DNA of 64,000 nucleotides from Ahaetulla prasina (lineage: Eukaryota; Chordata; Lepidosauria; Squamata; Colubridae). Shown piece by piece: positions 1 to 12,985 of this stretch. The notes below the pieces were generated by a model. That model was given only the letters and a program-made list of their open reading frames with translations, ran no database searches and had not been told where the DNA came from. The stretch lies in the NCBI RefSeq assembly GCF_028640845.1, contig NC_080546.1, positions 36,835,520 to 36,899,519 on the forward strand, read 5' to 3'. Position 1 is the first letter of the stretch. Each line of letters begins with the position of its first letter. Both the position numbers and the translations under genes were made by a program.

Positions 1-539
1 ATAAATAACTAGAAATTAATCCAGGCAGTGGTGTATGATCGCAAAGAGTACATTTGGAGGAAAAAGCTTGACTCAAGTGGAGAAAGAAAATCTGTTCAGT
101 AGGTTATCATACCGTATTCATCAAAGTCTGAAATTTACAACAGGAAAAAAAGGGAGGAGCTTCCTGATCAGATGCCTCTGTGATTAGTTCCGCAGACAGA
201 GATAGCACCGAGGTACAATTACCAGCAAAGGGTCAATTCTGGGTGGCAGAAAATTTCTCTGGAAGAAGGAGAAATTATCGTATTATCCATTTGTGTTCTG
301 GAAGAGCTGTTCCTCTCAAAAACTGCAGGAATTTAGTTTTGTTGTTGTTGTTGATTGTGAGCTGAATAGCTTGGAGTCAAGGATTTACAATGTGCCTTAA
401 ACGAGTCCTAAATGCTGTGCGGCCTTTTATGGATATTTGATGGGCAAAGGTTTCAATTACTTTATGATTTAACTGTTTTACAACCTAAGATAGATATTCT
501 GAACACCAGTGACGATTAAATAATCTCAGTGAATGTGGA

Positions 540-1270
540 GTTTTTTGTCTGAAGAATTCTGTTTAAAAAATTTTTAATTTAAAGACAAAAAGCTTGACGA
601 GATTGTGGTATTAGAAAACATCAAACTGAAAACAAGGACAGTGATTTTTACAAAAAGGTTTTTTTTCTCTCTGACAAAAGTATCTTTGAATATAGTAAAC
701 TTAATTAGATTAACAGAGACTGTACCTACCTGGGAAACCTGACAACTTAAATAGACTAATAGACTCAAGATAGAAAAAACAAAACTGAAAAAAACCTTGC
801 CTTTTATTCTCACCATAGTAACTGGCATACTGTGCTTTCACTTTCTAACCATGGCAACCACAAAAATATATATATCTGCTAAACCAGAAGAAGGGATGCA
901 GGCTTCATTAGAGCAACTTACCTATAAGGGCATTTCATCAGATTTATTGCAGAAATTGTTTGAATAATTTAGTAAAAATATAACTACAATAGTTAAAAAG
1001 GAAATGGAAGAATGTTTTGCAAGTATAAAAAAAGATCTGAAAGAAGAAGTTAAGAAAAATGAAAAAACCGTTCAGCAACTTGCTGCACTTTAAAGCAAAC
1101 TACTAAAAAAGTGGAGAGGACTTGGACATTTTTGGAACTTAGGGGGGAAAATTTTGTTTAAGATTTAGAGCAATTTCAGAAGAACATGGAGAGGATATTA
1201 GAGAAAAGATTGTTAAATTATTTGAATTTCTGGATTGGGGGGGAGGATAATAATATAGAATAATATAAAA
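540..1270 (+). mobile_element. L1-like LINE relic, 5' end and ORF1 start
   Basis: From an ATG near 851 a reading frame resembling the start of an L1 ORF1 runs for about 38 codons and then meets a TAA (near 965). It continues in the same register with a lysine/glutamate-rich, coiled-coil-like stretch to about 1090. The AT-rich DNA before it would be the 5' UTR. It is read as one element with the L1 ORF2 pieces at 4930-5610 and 5865-6000, which share its strand and order; a CR1 and an L2-like LINE lie between. Stops and frameshifts show it is dead. The L1 assignment rests mainly on the ORF2 part. Confidence 0.45.
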
Positions 1271-1284
1271 TAATAAAAAGGAAA

Positions 1285-2637
1285 AAAAACAGGTACAGGA
1301 AACTACAGACCTATCAGCCTAACCTTAATACCAGGGAGATTCTGGAAAAGATAATCAAGCAACAGATCACCGAACAGCTAGAAGCAAACAAAATAATAAC
1401 CAAAAGCCAACATGGGTTTGTCAAAAACAGATCATACCAGACTAATCTTATTGCATTCTTTGACAAAGTGACAAAATTAGTAGACCAGAGGAATGCTGTC
1501 GATATAATTTACTTGGACTTCAGTAAAGCATTTGATAAAGTAGACCGTAACCTACTACTAGATAAAGTAGAAAAATGTGGGTTAGACAGCACCACCACCA
1601 GATGGATTCATAACTGGCTAACCAACCGCATTCAACATGTAGTCCTCAATGGAACTACATCCACATGGAGGGAAGTATGCAGTGGAGTACCCCAAGGCTC
1701 TTTTTTAGGCCCAGTACTCTTCAACATCTTCATCAATGACTTGGACAAGGGGATAGATGGGGAACTCATCAAATTTGCAGATGACACCAAGCTGGCAGGA
1801 ATAGCCAACACTCCAGAAGATAGGCTCAAGATACAGAAAGATCTTGACAGACTTGAACATTGGGCACTATCTAACAAAATGAAATTCAACAGTGAAAAAA
1901 GTAAGGTTCTACATTTAGGCCAAAAAACCAAAATGCACAGGTACCTGTATATGTGGTACCTTGCTCAATAGTAGTACCTGTGAGAGGGATCTTGGAGTCC
2001 TAGTGGACAACCATTTAGATATGAGCCAGCAGTGTGCAGCAGCTGCCAAAAAAGCCAACACAATTCTGGGCTGCATAAACTGAGGGATAGAATCAAGATC
2101 ACGTGAAGTGTTAATACCACTTTATAATGCCTTGGTAAGGCCACACTTGGAATATTGCATTCAGTTTTGGTCGCCACGATGTAAAAAGGATGTTGAGACT
2201 CTAGAAAGAGTGCAGAGAAGAGCAACAAAGATGATTAGGGGACCGAGGCTAAAACATATGAAGAACGGTTGCAGGAACTCGGTATGTCTAGTTTAATAAA
2301 AAGAAGGACTAGGGGAGACATGATAGCAGTGTTCCAATATCTCAGGGGTTGCCACAAAGAAGAGGGAGTCAAACTATTCTCCAAAGCACCTGAGCAATGG
2401 GTGGAAACTAATCAAGGAGAGAAGCAACCTAGAACTAAGGAGAAATTTCCTGACAGAACAATTCATCAGTGGAACAACTTGCCTGCAGAAGTTGTAAATG
2501 CTCCAACACTGGAAATTTTTAAGAAAATGTTGGATAGTCATTTGTCTAAAATGGTGTAGGATTTCCTGCCTGGGCAGGGGGTTGGACTAGAAGACCTCCA
2601 AGGTCTCTTCCAACTCTGATATTATTATTATTATTGT
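1285..2637 (+). mobile_element. CR1 LINE, 5'-truncated, reverse transcriptase and 3' end
   Basis: The reverse transcriptase domain reads from about 1300. An open stretch of 167 codons (1468-1971) carries motif A (YLDFSKAFDKVD), the GVPQG motif with a Gly-Ser-Phe continuation, and a FADD catalytic box (IKFADDTKLAG). Later codons (2108-2559) give the C-terminal part typical of CR1, including a [17 protein letters not shown] segment. The end has the CR1 signature GGACTAGAAGACCTCCAAGG followed by (ATT)n at 2618-2637. Stops near 1970 and 2083 and at least two frameshifts break the ORF, so it is inactive. The copy at 19008-20145 is closely related. It lies in RNF150 intron 1, sense to the gene. Confidence 0.85.
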
Positions 2638-2787
2638 AATATTGATATAAAGATTGGTAAGTCTCATAGCATCATTACGCATTTTGCAGAATTAAGAAAT
2701 ATTCTGAGGGATGTCCTTGTATAATTTGTCAGGAAGAAGACAAAATATGAAGTTCTACAGCAGCATCTTAATACCAGATAGAGGATT

Positions 2788-3006
2788 GATAATATAGATG
2801 TAATTGTGCTTAAGAAATCCCAATTATCCCAATTTTCCTGTTGACAGCTCATATATAGCTGAGCTGTCAAGCGGCTGGCCAATCAGGAGACAGTTCTTTA
2901 TGTATGTGTGCTGGCAGTACAGCCAGTAATACTTCTATGTACTCATGTTGCTGGGCCGAACGTAACAGATAATATAGATGTAATTGTGTTTAAGAAATCC
3001 CAATTA
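2788..3006. repeat. 39-bp direct repeat bracketing a small LTR-like insert
   Basis: The stretch 2788-2826 recurs at 2968-3006 with one mismatch (c/t). Between them lie 141 bp whose right-hand 129 bp (2839-2967) begin TGTTG and end GTAACA, like a short LTR. A hairpin sits near its left end: arms TGACAGCTCA (2842-2851) and TGAGCTGTCA (2860-2869) around an 8-nt loop. A 39-bp duplication is far longer than the 4-6 bp made by LTR integration, so the origin is unclear; a local duplication next to a solo LTR is one reading. Confidence 0.4.
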
Positions 3007-3179
3007 GAATATTACATGAAAGAAAAAAGTACTTTTTTTCTGATAGACAATCTTAAACAGAAAAAAATACATTTAGGTGGAATAAGCTGGAAGAAGTGCT
3101 TTTTTTCTCTTTCAAACAGCAGGCATTTAGTTTGTATTCTGTGCAAAAAGCAAGATTTTAAAAAACTTTTATTTTTTAT

Positions 3180-4928
3180 TTTATTATTTTTTTTTTATTT
3201 ATTCAAATTTATATACCACCCTATCTCCCGAAGGACTCAGGGCGGTTCACAGGCAAATAAAACAGCATATATATACAAATTAAGAAACCATTAAGAAAAC
3301 ATATTCAAAAAGCCTGATTATTAAAATAATATAGATATTAAAACCAATTAAAACCCCTATAAAATTTAAAAATTTAAAATTAGAAAATTTAAAAAACTAG
3401 TCCAGTCCCGCGCAGATAAATAGATGTGTTTTAAGCTCGCGACGGAAGGTTCGGAGGTCTGGAAGCTGGCGGAGTCCTGGGGAGTTCGCTCCAGAGGTGG
3501 GAGCCCCCACAGAGAAGGCCCTTCCTGGCGCCGCCAGACGGCACTGTCTAGCTGACGGCACCCTGAGGAGTCCCTCTGTGAGAGCGCACGGGCCGGTGAG
3601 AGGTATCCGTAGCAGTAGACGGTCCCGTAAGTAGCCCGGCCCTATGCCATGGAGCGCTTTAAAGGTGGTTACCAAAACCTTGAAGCGCACCCGGAAGGCC
3701 ACAGGTAGCCAGTGCAGTCTGCGCAGGATAGGTGTCATACGGGAGCCACGAGGGGCTCCCTCTATAACCCGCGCAGCCGCATTCTGAACTAACTGCAGTC
3801 TCCGGATGCCCTTCAAGGGGAGCCCCATGTAGAGAGCATTGCAATAATCCAGGCGAGACGTCACGAGGCGTGAGTGACCGTGCACAGGGCATCCCGGTTC
3901 AGAAAGGCGCAACTGGCGCACCAGGCGAACCTGGTAAAAGCTCTCCTGGAGACGGCCGCCAAATGATCTTCAAAAGACAGCCGCTCATCCAGGAGGACGC
4001 CCAAGTTGCGCACCTCTCCATCGGGCCAGTGACTCGCCCCGACAGTCAGCCGAGGACTCAGCTGACTGTACCGGGATGCCGCATCCACAGCCACTCTGTC
4101 TTGGAGGGATTGAGCTTGAGCCTGTTTCTCCCATCCAGACCCAGACGGCCTCCAAACACCGGGACAGCACTTCGATAGCTTCGCTGGGGTGGCCCGTGTG
4201 AAAAGTACAGCTGGGTGTCATCAGCGACAGCTGGTACCTCACACCAAGCCACTGATGATCTCACCCAGCGGTTTCATATAGATGTTGAACAGAAGGCGAG
4301 AGGATCGACCCCGCGGCACCCCACAAGTGAGGCGCCCGGAGCCGACCTCTGCCCCTGTCAACACTGCTCTGCGACCAGTCGGAGAGATAGGAGGAGAACC
4401 ACCGATAAATGGTGCCTCCCATTCCCAATCCCTCCAACCGGTGCAGCAGGATACCATGGTCGATGGTATCAAAAGCCGCTGAGAGGTCTAATAGGACCAG
4501 GGCAGAGGAACAACCCCTATCCCTGGCCCTCCAGAGATCATCCACCAACGCGACCAAAGCCGCCTCAGTGCTGTAACCGGTCGGAAACCGGACTGGAACG
4601 GGTCTAGATAGACAGTTTCCTCCAGGTGCAAGGGAAACTGATATGCCACCATACTCTACAACCTTCGCCAAGTGAAGGTTGGAGACCGACGATAATTACC
4701 TAAAACAGCCGGGTCCAGGAAGGCTTCTTGAGGAGGGTCTCACCACCGCCTCTTTCAAGGCGGCTGGAAGACTCCTCCACCAAGGAAGCGCCTGAATAGC
4801 CTGGAGCCAGCCTCGTGTCACCTCCTGAGTGGCCAGTACCAACCAGGAGGGGCACGGGTCCAGTAAACACGTGGTAGCATTCAGCCTACCCAACAACCTG
4901 TCCATGTCCTCGGGAGCCACAGGGTCAA
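3180..4928 (-). mobile_element. L2-like (CR1 superfamily) LINE, reverse transcriptase to 3' tail
   Basis: Read on the - strand, from about 4920 down. A segment with DPCPSWLV lies at 4696-4920. Motif A (LLDLSAAFDTIDH) is inside 4261-4671, a catalytic ADDTQLYFS box inside 4058-4264, and a conserved C-terminal part (SRLDYCNALYMGLPL, LHWLPVAFRVRFKVL, then LKTHLF) inside 3397-3921. The three parts lie in different frames, so frameshifts separate them. The 3' tail at 3180-3260 contains the CCGCCCTGAGTCCT-like motif and an A/T-rich end, shared with the tails near 24610, 50635 and 52250. The DNA is much more GC-rich than its surroundings. It splits the older L1 relic. Confidence 0.8.
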
Positions 4929-4929
4929 A

Positions 4930-5610
4930 CTCAAACTTTTTAAAGAAGACTTAGAGGAAACACAAAGGCAAGTTACAATGGCAGATGAAACTTAACAAAT
5001 GCTACAACATTTAAAAGACATTTAAAAAGACTCTACATTGGATGGTACAGGTATTGACTTTTCTAAAATATTTGGGAAAATATATTGATTATAAATGCTT
5101 AACATGGACTATAAATGGGACAACAGAAAAAATATTTCACTATTTAAATACCGGTAAGTTAAAACAAGATACAATTTGTATACAAGAAATATATTTTAGG
5201 AAAAAGAGATATAAAATATTTAATTTACAAATATTTGGGAGAGGAATTTTTATTTAAGCAGATTTGAAGAAAATATGTAGTTGTTCTATATACAAACCTT
5301 CAACGATATCCAAAACTTATATTGATTAATGATTATAGCAGATTTGTTAGGATGGAAGCTGGAGTGAAAGTAGAACCTACAGAAAGCTAAGATTTTGATA
5401 TTGGGAATTTATGCCCCAAATTATCTATGTTAACAGGGAGAAGATGGAAATAAAGCTATGTTATGCGAAACAAAGAAATTTTGAATTTATTAAATAAACT
5501 AGGGAAATAATTGACATATAAGTTGTGAAAAGAAAAATGATATTAAAGTTATAAGAAGGGGATACTTTAATAACAGATAATGTGAATATGTGAAAAATAT
5601 TTTATCAGTA
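4930..5610 (+). mobile_element. L1 ORF2 endonuclease fragment
   Basis: Translated pieces match the N-terminal endonuclease of L1 ORF2: CLTWTINGTTEKIFHYL then ICIQEIYF (5042-5257), and further on an ILGIYAPN block near 5400-5425. Frameshifts and stops are frequent. The order and strand fit the L1 relic that begins near 540. The stretch 5865-6000 (TYQDLLKNYEGKFKIKS-like) looks like the continuation of the same ORF2 after another insertion. Confidence 0.6.
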
Positions 5611-5611
5611 T

Positions 5612-5860
5612 ACGTTTATTTATTTATTTAGGGAATTTATATTGCCACATATTTGCATATGGCAACTCAAGGCAGCTTACAGAATATAAAACCAGATATA
5701 AAAACAATAAAACTAATAAAAGAAGAATCATATAATAAATTAATATAATAAAATCATGCCCACCCCATGCCTCACACAAGTCATTTAATGGGCTCATTAC
5801 ATAAATGTCATGAAATTTCCTTGGAATAAACTAAACTAAACTAATAAAGATAAATGATTG
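5612..5860 (-). mobile_element. LINE/SINE 3'-tail fragment (L2-like)
   Basis: The sequence starts with a (TTTA)n run, followed by a GAATTTATATTGCCAC-type box and a stretch ending in CAAGGCAGCTTACAG, then A-rich DNA. This is the antisense layout of an L2-like 3' tail, comparable with 3190-3290 and 24587-24700. No coding part is left. It interrupts the L1 ORF2 relic, which seems to resume at about 5865. Confidence 0.4.
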
Positions 5861-6004
5861 ACATACCAAGACTTGTTGAAAAATTATGAAGGGAAATTTA
5901 AAATAAAATCAAGAAACAATTAATAGTAGAAGGATATAGTTGCAATCATTCTCCTATTTACATCTGAATCTGAAAAATTTTAAAATGAATATAAAGATTT
6001 AGGG

Positions 6005-6240
6005 CAGGGATCCCCAATCCCTGGGCAGCAGCCCATTATCGAGCCTTGAGTGTTTCAGAACTGAGCAGCAGAAGTGCTGGGCGAGTGCATGCGCATATAC
6101 CCTATTTGTGCAAGCAGCGGGCAAACATGTCTGTCACTCGTGCAAATTGAGCTGTGCATGCACACTTGCCTGCTCCACACATGGAACCATCCCCTCTCTC
6201 CCCCATCTCCCTGCTGGTCTGAAAAGGTTGGGGAACTCTG
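6005..6240. mobile_element. Short non-autonomous hAT-type element
   Basis: The ends are imperfect inverted repeats: CAGGGATCCCCAATCCC at the left and GGTTGGGGAACTCTG at the right. The body has no coding capacity. I do not see a clear 8-bp target duplication, so the copy is old or an end is misplaced. The ends resemble those of 39365-39470 and 42127-42254. Confidence 0.5.
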
Positions 6241-7206
6241 GAGCAAAGTAAGTCACAATTTGACAGTTGTGTACTGATGAGCAAGTTATTGCTAAAATGT
6301 ACAAAATTAGATTTTCTGAAATGAGAAAATTAACTTCTTTAATTATAGAAAAATATTATCTTTGTTTACTGCTGACTAGAAGCCTCTTATAGACTTTTAG
6401 TGTAAAAATGAAAATACTTAACTTGTGACGTGGTTTTGATAAATAGACTGGATAGTTTATAGAAAGAAGAGTAATATGATGTAACTTTAGAGAGAGAGTT
6501 GGTAATATATTAGTACTTATAACTACTGCAAGAAGCCACTTCTTTATATTTTTTCTTCCTTGCACTTTTTGTTTTTTATTTCTGTTTTTTTTTTCATACT
6601 ATTAGTTTGTCTTAGCTTTTATCTCCTTATTTTAAATTTTTACTAAAAATTATACTAGAAACATCACAGCAGGGGGAAAAAACTGAAGCAGAAATTTTTG
6701 TACTTCTACACAGACAAATCAGCAAAGATAAATTCTATTTGCAAATTGATATTTGGGGACAAGATGTAACTCTTAAGGTAGATCCTACATCTATGAACTG
6801 TGCTTGTTGCTGATCTCAGATATAGCCATTAGTTTTTTTCACCTTTACCTTTGTAGAAACTGAACAATATCTGTTGCCTTGAAGACATTATGAGGTTTTA
6901 TATGGCAAGCTGAGAGCCATGTTCCCAAAGAATCCAACTTGGAAGGTATTTTTAGCGAAGCTTGGGAAATTTTCATTTTGCCTCTTAAAACTCACAGAAA
7001 ACCACAAAATTATAATAAACAGTCTTATATTTCGATCTCACCCCTTTGGGGAATAAAAATGGAAAGCAGGTAAGTAGTTGGTGACTTTTGACTGTATTGT
7101 TTTTGTATTTTCTTTTCCACTGATGATATCACTCTTGAAGAAAATATAATTGTTTTGTGGATCACTTGAAGCATTTCTCTGTTAATAGTTCTTTCTTTTC
7201 TGATAG

Positions 7207-7457
7207 GTATTGATGATGTGGTGGCGATAATGATCCCTGAGCCAAAGGGAAAAGAAATAGTAAGCCTACTGGAGCGGAATATTACTGTAATGATGCACAT
7301 AACGGTGGGAACCCGTAACCTGCAGAAGTATGTTAGTCGTACTTCTGTGGTGTTTGTATCCATCTCCTTCATTGTGCTGATGATCATCTCCTTAGCATGG
7401 CTGGTCTTCTACTACATTCAGAGGTTCAGATATGCAAATGCCAGAGACAGGAATCAG
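7207..7457 (+). CDS. RNF150: RNF150 coding exon: end of PA domain and membrane segment
   Basis: RNF150 is a RING-H2 E3 ubiquitin ligase of the Goliath/RNF130/RNF13 family; such proteins sit in endomembranes with a lumenal protease-associated (PA) domain and a cytosolic RING. This 251-nt exon follows a TTTTCTGATAG acceptor and ends at CAG before GTGAGT. It completes a split Gly codon (intron phase 1) and encodes 83 further residues. Residues 1-45 are the end of the PA domain, with an N-glycosylation sequon (NIT). A hydrophobic span ([20 protein letters not shown]) follows, then a basic juxtamembrane stretch ending ANARDRNQ. The sequence is close to human RNF150 as I recall it and distinct from RNF130. 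The first coding exon (about 160 residues in the family) is outside the window. The frame stays open for 98 codons past the donor; see findings. Confidence 0.95.
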
Positions 7458-7788
7458 GTGAGTGATACTTCACTTGCAAATAAATATCCATTATCTTCCT
7501 TTAAAAGAAAAAAATCCAACATAAGCGGTGGTGTATATATGTTTTTACCTTCAGATTCCAGAAATCTGAGAAATACTGATTGGGGATTGTTGTTAAAATG
7601 TAACAGAGCCAGAATTGCATTGGTGTATGTCACATTTAATTTTTTTAGTGCCCTTCAGAATGAATATTTCTTAATAAGTATTAAAGAGAGTATTTATTCT
7701 TTATATTACATTTGCATAAGAAATAAAGAAAATTGTATTTTGTACAGTTAAAGATAGGGACAAAGAACAAGAAGTTGATCAGCTAGGT

Positions 7789-8065
7789 CAGTGATGGCTA
7801 ACCTTTTCCGGGCTGAGTGCCCAAAGCGTGCATGCGCAAATGCATGTACGTCCAAACCCCCAAAATGCAATGCATGTGCAGCCCCTATGCACCCCACCCC
7901 CCGTGCATGTGCCTCGACCCCACGCATGCGCGGCAGAGACCCGACAACCAGCTGGAGGCGCATGTGAATGTGCGGCAGAACTGAACTGGAATGATGGCTC
8001 ATGTGTCCACAGAGAGGGCGCAACGTGCCACCTGTGTCACACGTGCCATAGGTTCGCTATCATGG
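7789..8065. mobile_element. hAT-type MITE with perfect 8-bp target duplication
   Basis: The 277-bp element is flanked by AGCTAGGT on both sides (7781-7788 and 8066-8073). The left end reads CAGTGATGGCTAACCT and the right end AGGTTCGCTATCATGG, imperfect inverted repeats. The body is rich in CpG and in the alternating purine-pyrimidine word GCATGCG. It has no coding capacity. The element at 55698-56205 belongs to the same family. Open frames within it on both strands are incidental. Confidence 0.85.
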
Positions 8066-8073
8066 AGCTAGGT

Positions 8074-9350
8074 CCTTCTTCACTTACCTAACGCATATAA
8101 GCTAGCACAATGTTGTTTAATATAGTTTTTAATTTGAAAAATATCAGTGAACGGATTAATAAAATTCATATTCCATAATGCAGCCAATGCGTTGAATTAA
8201 TAAGCACCACATTTCACTATTTCTTAATTGAGTGCAAGAATTTGCAGCTTGATGTGATAGTGCCACTAATATGGGTCATCAAAATTCTCCTTCAGCCTAG
8301 ATAATTCCAAATAAAAAAAAGCAAAGAGAGGAAAGAACCTGGAACTGGAAGACAGATGAAAATGGGCTGGAAAATTCAGCACAGGGGCTGGAAAAATAAA
8401 TAGGAACTTTCTTGGATAGGCTACCGGTTTAATAATGTATGTTTGTGTGTCTGGGGGTAAGAATGTAGGAGTGCTTCTCAGAGAAATTGACTGAGAGAAT
8501 GAGTGTTTTTTGGAAAATAACTTTGAGAAACAGGAGAGAAAAACATTGTATCACAAAATGTCTCAGAAATTTTAAGCTAAAAATTAAGAAAAATTATTCC
8601 TATTGGAGATGGACATTAAATGCAAAGGAATCTTAGTACAGTAAATAGTTAAATCAATCATTTTTCCTTAGAATCTGTTAATTGATTATTTTCTTTATAT
8701 TTTTATTTATATTGCAGTACAAAACATATGAGTTTAATTATATTTCAGATAAATTTAGATGGATATTTTATGTCCTATATGAGTAAAAAAAGGTATTTTT
8801 TCTTGAAACCTGATAAGATTATAACTTTTACAACTGGATAAAAAACACACATAATGAAAACATGTAAGTTAAAATATATCTCATAGATTACACATGCATT
8901 ATACATTTAGATGCAGGTTTTTAATTGCCTAATTGGGCAATTAAATGTCTGAAAGCAAACAACAACTCAGGGAACTTTAAATGATACATACAGAAGATAA
9001 ATCTTTTTATATATGGCTCTAATAGTATGGAATATAGTGCCTTCCTTGTACTTATTATTCTGATATCAATTCTTTTTTAGTAGGCATTCACTCAACAACC
9101 CCGTGGTGATTAGATGGCCATTTAGGGTTTTTTTTATATATATTTTACTTGGCAAGTTGGAGTTAAGATTTGGAAATGTTTTATATAAATTGGTCAGAAC
9201 TGTCACGCACAAGGAATCAGACCCACATGGTCAGTAAATCAAATTACTTCTTCAGTGTTGTAATGCCAGTTTACAAGACTGATTGTATTCTCTTGGCAAT
9301 GGTGAAATAACGTTTCAGGGAGTCTGTGGGAGGCTGCACTGATTTTTGCT
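8074..9350. other. Intron 2 DNA with no recognised element
   Basis: AT-rich RNF150 intron 2 sequence. I see no ORF, tandem array or terminal-repeat structure that I can name. Confidence 0.5.
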
Positions 9351-9361
9351 GTGCAAAGGAT

Positions 9362-9990
9362 GGAATGGGACAACTTGCCACAGCCAACTCAACACGGTCA
9401 ACTCACAGTGGCCAACTCGCATTGGCCAGCTCGCAGTGTTCAACTCACCATGGCCAATTTGCAGCGGCCAACTTGCCACAGTCAACTCGCCAGTCAATTT
9501 GCAGCAGCCAACTCACCATGGCCAACTGGCAGCAGCCAACTTGCCACAGCCAATTCACCATGGTCAACTTGCAGTGGCCAACTCGCAGCGGCCAACTAGC
9601 AGTGTTCAACCCACCATGGCTAATTTGCAGTGGCCAACTCACCACAGTCAACTCGCCAGTCAATTCGCAGCAGCCAACTCGCAGCAGCCAACTCGCAGTG
9701 GCCAACTCACCATGGCCAATTTGCAGCATCCAACATGCCAGTCAATTCACAGTGGCCAACTCGCAGCAGCCAAATCACCACACTCAACTTGCAGTGGACA
9801 ACTAGCAGCGGCCAATTCACCATGGCCAATTTGCAGCAGCCAACTCGCCACAGTTCAACCCACCAATCAATTCACAGCGGCCAACTTGCAACAGCCAACT
9901 CACCATGGCCAACTCGCAATGGCGAACTTGCAGTGGCCAACTCACCATGGCCAACTTGCCACAGGACAACTTGCCATGGCCAGTTCTCTG
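9362..9990. repeat. 14-bp minisatellite array
   Basis: About 45 units of a degenerate 14-bp word, consensus near GCAGTGGCCAACTC with GCAGC, ACCAT and GCCAC variants. Most units are 14 bp; a few are 12-13 bp (at CAGTCAATTTGC, for example). Variants recur in blocks, such as GCAG-unit, ACCA-unit, GCAG-unit, which suggests higher-order amplification. The unit lacks stop codons in most registers, and 14 is not a multiple of 3, so long open frames appear in several frames on both strands. These are not genes. Confidence 0.9.
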
Positions 9991-10159
9991 CAGGACCACT
10001 CACTGTGGGATAATTTAACATTTCTATTTAATTATTTAAAATAAATTTTAAAAATATTTTATTTTTTGCCATTCACATTTCATTCTGTTCTTCCTTTTGC
10101 ATCTTTTCTTTAATGATTCTATTCCACCATTTCGTTGATATTAGTGTAATGCTTGTCTT

Positions 10160-10230
10160 GCAGCGAGTTGTCCCACAGTGAGTTGGCCACAGTAAGTTGG
10201 CCGTGACAAACTGGCTGCAGCAAATTGTCA
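10160..10230. repeat. Inverted short arm of the 14-bp minisatellite
   Basis: About five degenerate units read in the opposite orientation to the array at 9362-9990 (for example GAGTTGGCCACAGTAAGTTG). The 170 bp between the two arrays is AT-rich. Together they form a long inverted repeat with one short arm. Confidence 0.7.
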
Positions 10231-10289
10231 TAGACCTGTGCAAGGAATCTAAGCTCAGACCCTTTCTCACACCTCCCTCCATTCTAGTT

Positions 10290-10935
10290 GGAGACTTATC
10301 ACAGAACTTATATAATGTGGTTTTATAAGTATTTATTAATAAATAAATATCTATTCTAACATACTTGCATCAGCTGAAGAACAAATCTGAAATTTCTATA
10401 TTACAATATACTGCATTCTAGCAGATGCATCAAACGTCTGTATTGTGCGTTTCTAGGCAGGTGCAGGATTTCACTGGTATGCAGTGATTCCAGAAACAGG
10501 AAGGCACTTGTGTATTCCTGGATTACACTTTTATAATTTTATTTTTTGTTTCATGTATAAAACTGTTGAGACAAAGCATGTGTCACCGTTTAATATATAT
10601 GGAAAAGAAACATAGCAATGTAATCCAATCAACATTTATGTTGACAATACATCGCAGCAACTAATCTTGTGCCTGATTAATTAATTGATCTATATTCAGT
10701 AACTCATATGTTGCAAGAAATCTCGTATGTTGGCTTGCCTTGTTCCTCTGCTTGGCATGTTCCCTGACCTTTGATTAGACTTATGTTTTTTGCATTCCTT
10801 TCTTCCACTGCTCAGTCTGGAACAGCAGTGGCTTCATATCTAAGCAGCAAAAGAGAAAATGGGAAGGTTGGGTTATTCTGTAAGCACAGAAATATATTTC
10901 TGTTCGTGGGCTACAACTCACCAATCAGCACAAAT
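10290..10935. other. Intron 2 DNA with no recognised element
   Basis: Ordinary intronic DNA between the minisatellite and the tandem duplication. I recognise no repeat family, ORF or RNA gene. Confidence 0.4.
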
Positions 10936-12258
<1,323 letters not shown>

Positions 12259-12599
12259 ATCCAAATATTACTAGGTTACCTGCTTCTACAGCTAGTTGTC
12301 CTTTTGCCTTTTTAAAAAAATGATAGGTTTTTTATCATCTATTGCATGTTTTTTTTAAATAACAGCAATATCTTTATATACATATATGCATATGGGTACA
12401 CACACAAACACACACACATCACATTGCTTTGGGACAAAAGAATTGGGAACAGATGGGTAAGAAATTATTCCAATTCTGCTTTTACATGAAGAAATGTGGT
12501 ATAAATTTCCCAAGTGAACAAGGAGGTAATAAAAAGAGTTTTGCTATCCTCAATGTAAAAATAGATTGAAATAATATTGATTTTGTTACGTTAATGCCT

Positions 12600-12985
12600 T
12601 TATCTTTTAAAATGAGTTCATTTGCAATACAGACAAGCCTTGTTTACTAATTGCCTTATTCAGCGACACACACACCCCAACAATCACTATAGGTAATTTC
12701 TCCAGCACCTGACCCAATAGCTGTGAGGGGTGGGAGATTTCAATATACACATAGTGACACAAATTGATGACTGTGGAACACTCTGGCCCAGCTTGTTCAT
12801 CCACTAAGTAATTTATTTCTATTACCCAATTTTCTATTTTGTTCAAAAGATGTTTTGCATACCTTTTAGCCACAATTCCAATAAGGCTGACTGGTCTTTA
12901 ATTTTTTGGGTCGCCTTTTTAAATATGGGGAATATAATGATGATTTCTTATCCAATTGGGATGCAACCTGCATTATTTACCTCTT
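12600..12985 (-). mobile_element. LINE reverse transcriptase fragment
   Basis: On the - strand the frame first reads a KGDPKN block, then PVSLIGIVAKRYAKHLLNKI, then YLVDEQAG. This is the fingers region of a non-LTR reverse transcriptase (consensus KKGDP-NYRPISLI and later EEQAGF). About 88 codons (12607-12873) are open, with a stop inside the NYRP motif. Palm motifs A and C are absent. The clade cannot be set from this fragment. Confidence 0.55.

Noticed and set aside
1..7206. Search for the first RNF150 coding exon
   Set aside because: No signal peptide or PA-domain start with a donor in the right phase is visible; the exon must lie left of the window.
9362..9990. Possible CRISPR-like array
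   Set aside because: Units are contiguous 14-bp direct repeats without unique spacers, in a vertebrate intron.
9346..10044. 232-codon open frame and overlapping frames on both strands
   Set aside because: They are a by-product of a stop-free 14-bp minisatellite; the residues repeat with a period of 14 and look unlike a protein domain.
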